A DNA stretch of 10,683 bases. It comes from Candidatus Kaiserbacteria bacterium. Its GTDB lineage: Bacteria; Patescibacteriota; Minisyncoccia; Phycocordibacterales; Phycocordibacteraceae. Shown here in pieces: positions 1-4,935 of the stretch (the stretch's first letter is position 1; every line of letters begins with the position of its first letter). The notes beneath the pieces are model-generated. The model worked only from the letters and a program-made list of their open reading frames with translations, did not search any database and was not told the DNA's origin. Position numbers and translations under genes: made by a program. Location of the stretch: assembly GCA_011052355.1 (NCBI GenBank), contig DRJB01000026.1, positions 1-10,683 of the forward strand, read 5' to 3'.

Positions 1-516
1 CATACCCCGCCGCCTTATAATTCCTACACCTTTAAGAAGGGACAGGGTGTTTATGTCGTTGATGGTAGCTCTAATGTCGTCGAGCGATGGGTGCAATCCG
101 TCGCCAGGAAAGTAAATGTTCAGGGCGATTGGCATTACAGAAACGAGGTCGAAAATTCCAATGCGGTGGGAAAGCACAGTTGTCGCAACACACTGCGGTT
201 GAATGCCGACCGTGTCGCACACTTCAAGAATAAACTGGCGGGATATGGAATGACCGCAGAACAAGTGGTGATTGTGCTCATAAATGCCGATGACATTCAT
301 GGTGGTCCACTCGCCGAAATCCTGATGCCAGGATGCAACCGGCAGGAGATCCGCAATCGGGGAGAAGTCCCATTCGCACAAGGACTTGTTATGCGAGAAG
401 GTATTCAAGAGGCACTCGCAGTTTTTGATGCCGAAGCTGCAACGAAGTTGCAGAGCATGACCGAGGTAGCTGTTGTGGTCGTAGACCACGGTGTTGCCGA
501 AATATTCGCCGCTTGA
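1..516 (+). CDS. Uncharacterised protein, 5' end outside the window
   Basis: The frame is open from base 1 to the TGA at 514-516, giving at least 171 residues; an internal GTG at 91 is a possible but not preferred start, because the reading frame continues upstream with protein-like composition. I do not recognise the family. The visible N-terminal part (KKGQGVYVVDG, then a Val-rich stretch and GDWHYR) resembles a small SH3-like beta-barrel, which is inference only. The second half contains a hydrophobic strand followed by acidic and glycine residues (VVIVLINADDIHGGPLAEIL) and ends in a Val-rich strand with VDHGVAEIF. No signal peptide or membrane segment is visible, so a cytoplasmic location is likely. 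Its base composition looks somewhat more GC-rich than the neighbouring genes. It is followed by a terminator and by an independent rplU promoter, so it is not in an operon with rplU. Confidence 0.7.
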   Translation, partial: HTPPPYNSYTFKKGQGVYVVDGSSNVVERWVQSVARKVNVQGDWHYRNEVENSNAVGKHSCRNTLRLNADRVAHFKNKLAGYGMTAEQVVIVLINADDIHGGPLAEILMPGCNRQEIRNRGEVPFAQGLVMREGIQEALAVFDAEAATKLQSMTEVAVVVVDHGVAEIFAA

Positions 517-541
517 ATCATCACTTTGGGATCGAAACAAC

Positions 542-581
542 AGGGACTCTGGCAAACTCATTCTGCTTGGAGTCCTTTTTT
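542..581 (+). terminator. Intrinsic terminator of the uncharacterised gene
   Basis: Arms AGGGACTC (542-549) and GAGTCCTT (570-577) pair over 8 positions including one G-U, with a 20-base loop, and run into six Ts (576-581). It starts 25 bases after the stop codon. The large loop makes it a modest but plausible rho-independent terminator. Confidence 0.6.
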
Positions 582-692
582 ATACCGTCTACAATTAAAT
601 TAATGTCCGAGATGGTTGCGACCATTCCTTGAACTTATGTACCTGCATTATTTTAAGCAATAGTCTCATATGTGGTGGACTCGTACAAACAC

Positions 693-721
693 TTGCTTTT
701 TACGGTTAGAAACGGTATTAT
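693..721 (+). promoter_or_regulatory. rplU promoter, near-leaderless
   Basis: TTGCTT (693-698) and TATTAT (716-721) are separated by exactly 17 bp, a good sigma70-type pair. The -10 ends 9 bp before the rplU ATG, so transcription would start about 728 and leave a leader of about three bases. No Shine-Dalgarno sequence is present. Apart from this promoter and the upstream terminator, the 214-bp gap 517-730 shows only a weak 5-bp hairpin at 612-625. Confidence 0.65.
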
Positions 722-730
722 GAGCACATT

Positions 731-1048
731 ATGGAATGCGCAGTTATTAAGACGGGAGGGAAGCAGTATGTCGTCTCAAAAGGAGACGTTATTTCTATAG
801 AAAAGCTATCCGATACTCAAAAAGAGGGAGATGCCGTTGTGTTTGAAGAGGTGTTACTTGTTGACGATGGTTCAAATACCACCATCGGCACACCGACAAT
901 AAAAGAAGCAAAAGTAAATGCAACGATTGTCTCCATCGGGCGCGCGAAAAAAATAGACGTGGTAAAATATAAACCGAAGAGCCGATACATTAAACGCCGC
1001 GGTCATCGTCAGCCATTTGTGTCTGTACGCATAGAATCCATTTCTTAA
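731..1048 (+). CDS. rplU: 50S ribosomal protein L21
   Basis: L21 is a large-subunit protein that binds 23S rRNA. The 105-residue product has the family length and its signatures: the N-terminal AVIKTGGKQY (about residues 4-13), a central acidic beta region, and the basic C-terminal rRNA-binding segment VKYKPKSRY...KRRGHRQPFVSVRI. ATG 731 is chosen because it gives the normal L21 start and lies 9 bp after a good -10 element; a nearer upstream ATG (720) is out of frame. In most bacteria rplU is followed by rpmA (L27); here it is alone, ended by a long terminator and facing recR. L27 must be elsewhere or missing; this window cannot say which. Confidence 0.97.
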   Translation: MECAVIKTGGKQYVVSKGDVISIEKLSDTQKEGDAVVFEEVLLVDDGSNTTIGTPTIKEAKVNATIVSIGRAKKIDVVKYKPKSRYIKRRGHRQPFVSVRIESIS

Positions 1049-1097
1049 TAATGTACAGTGTTCCTGCGCGGTGCATTGATATCTGATAATATTATGT

Positions 1098-1149
1098 GCC
1101 AAAAGTCAAAGTAGAACATTTAATGTTCTACTTTGACTTTTGGCTTTTT
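1098..1149 (+). terminator. Very long-stem intrinsic terminator of rplU
   Basis: A perfect 22-bp stem (arms 1098-1119 and 1123-1144) closes on a 3-base loop (TTA) and is followed by five Ts (1145-1149), about 50 bases after the rplU stop. The T-tract is only on the plus-strand side, so it acts for rplU rather than recR. Typical intrinsic terminators have stems of roughly 5-12 bp, so this one is unusually long and has no mismatch. Confidence 0.85.
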
Positions 1150-1199
1150 ATAGATACAACAATGGTGTATCAAATCTGAAATGGGTGTGTTGAAGATTA

Positions 1200-1241
1200 T
1201 AGTTACGGGGAAATAAGGCATGCCTTATTTCCCCGTAACTA
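1200..1241. repeat. Perfect 42-bp palindrome between rplU and recR
   Basis: The sequence from T1200 to A1241 is its own reverse complement, centred between 1220 and 1221 on GGCATGCC. As RNA it would form about 19 bp with a CATG loop. It begins 21 bases beyond the recR stop on the minus strand. No T-tract follows on either strand, so it is not a classical intrinsic terminator. It could be a U-less or bidirectional terminator, a 3'-end stabilising hairpin for recR mRNA, or a protein-binding site. The rest of the 214-bp gap holds only the rplU terminator and a weak 6-bp hairpin near 1153-1171. Confidence 0.85.
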
Positions 1242-1262
1242 ACCATGCGCGTATTACAGCAC

Positions 1263-1865
1263 TCAAAACTCCTTTCTGTTTAGAATTGCTCCGGATAGTG
1301 TTTGTTCATCGGTATATTCAAGCTCGGTTCCCGTGGCAAGGCCTCTACCCAAAACACTTATGCGCACATGCGTGCGATACGGCGCCAGCAATGTGCGAAC
1401 ATAGTCACTGGTATGTTCTCCTTCTGATGTTGCAGATAGGGCCATAATTATTTCTGAAAGCCCCTCTTTAACTTTTTGCTTTATAAGTCTTACAAGAAAG
1501 TCTTCTCTGATAACTCCCTTACCAGAAAGAGTAAGCACACCACCCAACACAAAATAATGCCCCTTATAAAGATGTGTCTTTTCTATAGCGATAATATCCT
1601 GGTCTTTCTCAACAAGAAGAAGGGAAGTTTTGTCTCTGGATTTGTCTGCACAAATTGAACACATCTCTCTTCCACCACTTTGAAAACGTTGACATAGAGC
1701 GCACTGCTTTACTTCCTCGCCCACCCTTTCCACAAGAGTGGAAAGGGTGGCTCGCGCTTGCGCGGAGGTGGCAAGAAGATAATAGACGAACCTCTTTGCT
1801 TGTCTAGGTCCAATGCCCGGAAATCGCTCAAACTCACGTACCAATTGCTCCATTGAATCAGACAT
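1263..1865 (-). CDS. recR: Recombination mediator protein RecR
   Basis: RecR works with RecF and RecO to load RecA on gapped DNA in daughter-strand gap repair. The 200-residue product has normal length and domain order: a helix-hairpin-helix (FPGIGPRQAKR, residues 15-25), a four-cysteine zinc finger (C55, C58, C69, C72), a Toprim domain beginning LLLVEK (E86), and the C-terminal segment with RGLATGTELEYTDEQTLSGA (about 174-193). ATG 1865 gives the family N-terminus; Met5 is a possible alternative. The start lies 8 bp after the dnaB stop and has no Shine-Dalgarno site, so it is either translationally coupled or leaderless from a -10-like TTTAAT at 1878-1873. A strong 13-bp hairpin lies inside the gene. 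Confidence 0.95.
   Translation of the reverse strand: MSDSMEQLVREFERFPGIGPRQAKRFVYYLLATSAQARATLSTLVERVGEEVKQCALCQRFQSGGREMCSICADKSRDKTSLLLVEKDQDIIAIEKTHLYKGHYFVLGGVLTLSGKGVIREDFLVRLIKQKVKEGLSEIIMALSATSEGEHTSDYVRTLLAPYRTHVRISVLGRGLATGTELEYTDEQTLSGAILNRKEF
1721..1750. repeat. 13-bp perfect stem-loop inside recR
   Basis: CCACCCTTTCCAC (1721-1733) and GTGGAAAGGGTGG (1738-1750) pair perfectly around an AAGA loop (plus-strand reading). It falls in recR codons about 39-48, in the linker before the zinc finger. No T-tract follows on the minus strand, so it is not a simple terminator. Confidence 0.8.
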
Positions 1866-1872
1866 GTTGTAT

Positions 1873-1878
1873 ATTAAA
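1873..1878 (-). promoter_or_regulatory. Possible recR -10 element
   Basis: On the minus strand TTTAAT (5 of 6 to TATAAT) overlaps the dnaB stop codon and ends 7 bp before the recR ATG, the same spacing as stronger promoters in this window. There is no convincing -35 or extended -10, and the AT-rich stop region could match by chance. Confidence 0.3.
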
Positions 1879-3235
1879 ATTCTTCCGCCAATTCTCCATA
1901 TCCGCTCTTATCAACCGGAACAAAAGTCGTTCGTTTCTCGTCAAAATATAATTCCACTTTTCCGGTTGGTCCGTTTCTATGCTTTTCAATTAGTATCTCT
2001 GCAATATTCGGGCGGTCACTTTCCGGGTTATGTTTATCATCACGGTGAATAAACATAACCACATCGGCGTCTTGCTCAATTGAACCAGAATCGCGCAAGT
2101 CTGAAAGACGTGGCTTGCCACCACGTTGTTCAACTGCACGAGAGAGTTGCGAAAGCGCCAACACGGGAACACTCAATTCTCGCGCAAGCCCTTTTAGTGA
2201 GCGAGAAATTTCCGTTACTTGTTGCACCAATGAATCAGACGATTTCATGCCTACCGGCGTCATGAGTTGTAAATAGTCAACAATAATTAAGCCGACATTA
2301 TGCTCACGTTTGAGGCGCCTTGCAACGGCACGCATTGAAAGAATATTATTTCCCGGCTTATCATCTATAAACACCGGCGCCTTTGAGAGCGATTCAAGCG
2401 CATCACGAATGCGGTCAAAGTCACTTTCATCGTGGACATTGCCCGTGCGCAATTTCCATGAATTTACATGCGACTCGGCAGAGAGCATACGGTCAATAAG
2501 TTGTTCGCTACTCATTTCAAGAGAAAAAATGCCAACCGCAGTGCCATAACGCACCGCGGTGTTGCGCGCGATATCAAGCGCCAATGAAGTCTTTCCCATT
2601 GAGGGGCGTGCAGCGAGTATTATCAAATCAGATGGATGCAACCCGGAAAGCATCGTATCCAAATCGGCAAAGCCCGTGGGAACACCGCGAATGGTATCCT
2701 TCTGTTTTGAAAGTCGCTCAATGCGGTCCCATGCGTCCGGTAATTTTTCCGCCAGCGACACGAAGGCATGCGATGATGCTATATCTCCAACCGCATACAC
2801 TAATTTTTCCGCCTCATCAAGCGTTTGCGCGGTGTCTTGTGAATCATCGTATGAGTGTTCGGTAATGCGATACGCGGCATCAATGAGCGAGCGCATTACA
2901 TACTTTCTTGAAACCAAATCCGCATAATGAGAAATATTGCTTGGTGATGGAGTGGCAGTTGCAAGTTCCGCCACATAACTTCTGGTCCCCGCTTGTTCAA
3001 GAAGATTTTGGTCGGTAAGGCGGGTAGTGATACTCAATAAATCAATTGGCTCACCGCGAGTAGCAAGCTCAAGCATAGTTCCAAAAATGACTCGGTGTTT
3101 CTGCGCATAAAAAGCATCTTTGCTGATACTGTCGGAAATATCGTGAATGGCATCCGGCTTCAATAATAACGAGCCAAGCAACGCACGTTCAGCGTCAAGA
3201 TTTTGCGGTGGGACACGATTTGTGGTTGAAGCCAT
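1874..3235 (-). CDS. dnaB: Replicative DNA helicase DnaB
   Basis: DnaB is the hexameric helicase that unwinds DNA at the replication fork. The 453-residue product has the standard two-domain form: an N-terminal domain opening PPQNLDAERALLGSLL (residues 9-24), a linker, then a RecA-like ATPase starting near GVPTGFADLD (184-193). Walker A is ARPSMGKTSLA (209-219, K215), followed by IFSLEMSSEQL (E240), Walker B GLIIVDYLQLM (315-325), LRDSGSIEQDADVV (380-393) and the EKHRNGPTG motif (417-425). There is no intein. The start lies 15 bp after the cysS stop and 9 bp after an extended -10 element, with no Shine-Dalgarno site. It may be read both from cysS and from its own promoter. Confidence 0.97.
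   Translation of the reverse strand: MASTTNRVPPQNLDAERALLGSLLLKPDAIHDISDSISKDAFYAQKHRVIFGTMLELATRGEPIDLLSITTRLTDQNLLEQAGTRSYVAELATATPSPSNISHYADLVSRKYVMRSLIDAAYRITEHSYDDSQDTAQTLDEAEKLVYAVGDIASSHAFVSLAEKLPDAWDRIERLSKQKDTIRGVPTGFADLDTMLSGLHPSDLIILAARPSMGKTSLALDIARNTAVRYGTAVGIFSLEMSSEQLIDRMLSAESHVNSWKLRTGNVHDESDFDRIRDALESLSKAPVFIDDKPGNNILSMRAVARRLKREHNVGLIIVDYLQLMTPVGMKSSDSLVQQVTEISRSLKGLARELSVPVLALSQLSRAVEQRGGKPRLSDLRDSGSIEQDADVVMFIHRDDKHNPESDRPNIAEILIEKHRNGPTGKVELYFDEKRTTFVPVDKSGYGELAEEF
2026..2060. repeat. 12-bp inverted repeat inside dnaB
   Basis: GGTTATGTTTAT (2026-2037) and ATAAACATAACC (2049-2060) are perfect complements. The 11-base spacer can itself form TCA/TGA pairs around CGG. It covers dnaB codons about 392-403 (VVMFIHRDDKHN), just after the conserved DSGSIEQDAD motif. 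Confidence 0.75.
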
Positions 3236-3244
3236 ACAGAGCGT

Positions 3245-3253
3245 ATTGTATCA
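3245..3253 (-). promoter_or_regulatory. dnaB extended -10 promoter overlapping the cysS stop
   Basis: On the minus strand the sequence is TGA-TACAAT: the cysS stop codon (3253-3251) doubles as the TGn of an extended -10, directly followed by TACAAT (3250-3245, 5 of 6). It ends 9 bp before the dnaB ATG, giving a leader of about two or three bases. No recognisable -35 is seen, which extended -10 promoters can tolerate. Confidence 0.5.
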
Positions 3254-4720
3254 CTTTCTGTCTTTATAGAGGAGTGTCGCCTCCAAACCGTCCTCAACAC
3301 GATATCCATGTCTTTGCAGGGCGTCGCGCAGAGTGTCTGCGCGCTCATACTTTTTTTCTTCACGATCCCTGTCACGTTGGTCACGTATGGAACGAATTTC
3401 GTCCGGTAATTCATGGTCCGGAATAGATTTATATTCCAGCGGGGGAGTAGCGCAATCAATGCCAAGCAACGCATCCGCCTCAATAAGCACACCGGCTTTT
3501 TCTTCCGGGGTTATGTTTTCATCTCTCAGCGCTTCCCACAATATGGCAAGCGCTTGCGCGGTGTTAAGGTCGTTGCGAACCGCCGAGATGAGGCGATAAC
3601 GATATTCGCCTGATGTTACGTTTCCAAATGAATTATTTTTAATTTCATGAGAAAGGCGCCACAGTCTTACAAGAGCATCATGTGCTCCGGAGAGTGCTTC
3701 CCACGAAAAAGAAATTGGGGTGCGATAATGTGTTTGATGAAAAAGATAACGTAGCGCCAATGGATGGATATTTCGTTTCGGCAAGTCATCAAGATACACT
3801 TCATTATGAAGAGACTTTGATATTTTATTTCCAGCCATAGTTAAAAAAGCATTATGAATCCAATAATGAGCGAATGGTCTGTCAAATGCAGATTCGGATT
3901 GTGCTATTTCATTGTTGTGATGTATCGCGATAAGGTCCATACCTCCTGTGTGTATATCAATTTCTGTTCCAAGCAATGTGTGCGCCATGGTGGAACATTC
4001 AAGATGCCACCCGGGCGCCCCGCATCCCCATGGAGAATTCCATTCCTGCAAACGATGCACGCCCATTGGTGTTGATTTCCACAGAGCAAAATCTGTTGCA
4101 TTGCGTTTTTGCGGATTTACCGCGATGCGTGCCCCGGCGGACAGCTGTGCATCTTTGATACCGCCAAGTTTTCCGTATGCATGAAATGTAGCCGTATCAA
4201 AATATAACCCATCGTCAATTTTGTATGCATGTCCTTTTTTTTCAAGTGTTTTAGCGATGGATACTTGCTCACTGATGTATTCGCTTGCGCGCGGGAAAAG
4301 TATATGGTGGGTATCTATGTTTAACATGGTAATATCTTTAAGAAAAAAATCAGTGTATTTTTTTGTCAATTGTGCAACCGTCACGTCATCAAGCTTTGCG
4401 CGCGCTTCAACCTTATCTTCGCCGTCATCCGCGTCACTTGTCAGATGTCCAACATCAGTGATGTTGATAACGCGATGTACGCGAAATCCCGCATGAGTAA
4501 GTGTGCGAGAGAGAGTATCTGCACATATGTGCGGGCGTAGGTTCCCGATATGTGCGCGACTATAAACTGTCGGTCCGCACGAATACATTGTGGCTTGTCC
4601 AGGCTTAAGTGGAATAAATTGTTCTTTTTTTCCTGAAAGTGTGTTAGTGAGTAAAATTGGCATTACCACTTTTGGTAACACTTTCTTCTTTCTGAAATTT
4701 AACAGGGATATCCATTTCAT
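3251..4720 (-). CDS. cysS: Cysteinyl-tRNA synthetase
   Basis: This class I synthetase charges tRNA-Cys with cysteine in the cytoplasm. The 489-residue product shows NTLSGKKEQF (26-35), CGPTVYSRAHIGN (48-60, containing the HIGH-type site HIGN), and KISKS (299-303, the KMSKS loop). The zinc ligands known from E. coli CysRS are matched by C48, C242 (GWHLECS), H267 and E271 (HHNNEIAQSE). The usual GG-x-DL-FPHHENE segment is TGGMDLIAIHHNNE, a variant rather than a loss. ATG 4720 is supported by an extended -10 ending 10 bp upstream, but it adds about 19 basic residues before the usual family start; Met20 (4663) is the alternative and lacks a clear Shine-Dalgarno site. It heads the minus-strand block with dnaB and recR. 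Confidence 0.96.
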   Translation of the reverse strand: MKWISLLNFRKKKVLPKVVMPILLTNTLSGKKEQFIPLKPGQATMYSCGPTVYSRAHIGNLRPHICADTLSRTLTHAGFRVHRVINITDVGHLTSDADDGEDKVEARAKLDDVTVAQLTKKYTDFFLKDITMLNIDTHHILFPRASEYISEQVSIAKTLEKKGHAYKIDDGLYFDTATFHAYGKLGGIKDAQLSAGARIAVNPQKRNATDFALWKSTPMGVHRLQEWNSPWGCGAPGWHLECSTMAHTLLGTEIDIHTGGMDLIAIHHNNEIAQSESAFDRPFAHYWIHNAFLTMAGNKISKSLHNEVYLDDLPKRNIHPLALRYLFHQTHYRTPISFSWEALSGAHDALVRLWRLSHEIKNNSFGNVTSGEYRYRLISAVRNDLNTAQALAILWEALRDENITPEEKAGVLIEADALLGIDCATPPLEYKSIPDHELPDEIRSIRDQRDRDREEKKYERADTLRDALQRHGYRVEDGLEATLLYKDRK

Positions 4721-4730
4721 AGGTGTGTGT

Positions 4731-4739
4731 AGTATAGCA
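4731..4739 (-). promoter_or_regulatory. cysS extended -10 promoter
   Basis: On the minus strand TGC-TATACT (4739-4731) is an extended -10 with a 5-of-6 hexamer. It ends 10 bp before ATG 4720, so the leader would be three or four bases. No clear -35 is visible. It supports ATG 4720 over the internal Met20. Confidence 0.6.
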
Positions 4740-4770
4740 CCAAAAAATATCTCTTACATACTATTGTTAT

Positions 4771-4929
4771 ATGGCACATACCGCTCACTACATAAAACAG
4801 GGTAAGACTTGGTCGAGTGGCCCGGAGCACTCTTTTTTTTATGCTGTGCCAGAGCCCGGCTATACGGGACTTACTCATTATCCACTTTGCATGCGTAGGC
4901 GTCATGCGGTACCATACATACATAACTGA
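4771..4929 (+). CDS. Possible small protein, 52 residues
   Basis: An ATG-to-TGA frame lies between divergent cysS and the S41 protease gene, ending 6 bp before the latter's ATG. The product is rich in His (8) and Tyr (6), has one Trp and an RRR run (residues 42-44), starts MAHTAHYIKQGKTW and ends RRRHAVPYIHN; it has no membrane segment and no family I recognise. A TACTAT hexamer ends 6 bp before the ATG (4759-4764), fitting the spacing of other promoters here, but only 4 of 6 bases match. Against it: short length, no Shine-Dalgarno site, and overlap with terminator-like and stem-forming sequence that could instead be a non-coding leader. Confidence 0.25.
   Translation: MAHTAHYIKQGKTWSSGPEHSFFYAVPEPGYTGLTHYPLCMRRRHAVPYIHN
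4815..4840 (+). terminator. Weak terminator-like hairpin upstream of the S41 protease gene
   Basis: GAGTG (4815-4819) and CACTC (4828-4832) form a 5-bp stem with an 8-base loop, followed directly by eight Ts (4833-4840). It points toward the S41 protease gene, with no annotated gene ending before it. It could end a short RNA started in 4741-4800, or it could be chance within the small ORF, where the T-run encodes Ser-Phe-Phe-Tyr. Confidence 0.3.
4887..4915 (+). promoter_or_regulatory. Candidate promoter for the S41 protease gene
   Basis: TTGCAT (4887-4892) and TACCAT (4910-4915) are 17 bp apart. The -10 matches the consensus at only 4 of 6 positions and would give a leader of about 14 bases without a Shine-Dalgarno site, so this is weaker than the other promoters listed. 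Confidence 0.3.
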
Positions 4930-4935
4930 AATAGC

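Noticed and set aside
437..489. Two small hairpins in the first gene (437-453 and 475-489)
   Set aside because: Stems of 6-7 bp with 3-base loops are expected several times by chance in this window.
872..1102. Minus-strand open frame opposite rplU
   Set aside because: It is a shadow of a strongly conserved ribosomal protein gene and overlaps its terminator; nothing in it resembles a protein family.
4450..4466. 17-nt odd palindrome CAACATCAGTGATGTTG in cysS
   Set aside because: Arms of 8 bp with a one-base centre are expected about once in a window this size, and the codons specify the conserved NITDVGH segment.
4800..4877. A tRNA gene in the cysS/S41 protease gap
   Set aside because: The 7-bp outer stem and 77-nt length fit, but there is no U8, the T-arm loop lacks TTCRA and has six bases, and no 5-bp anticodon stem with a 7-base loop can be formed.
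4717..4923. Minus-strand 68-codon frame upstream of cysS
   Set aside because: It would contain the cysS promoter, overlaps the cysS start, and its translation is low-complexity hydrophobic with no recognisable features.
517..4935. Three intergenic gaps of nearly equal length (214, 214 and 215 bp)
   Set aside because: Their contents share no sequence or layout, so the equal length looks coincidental.
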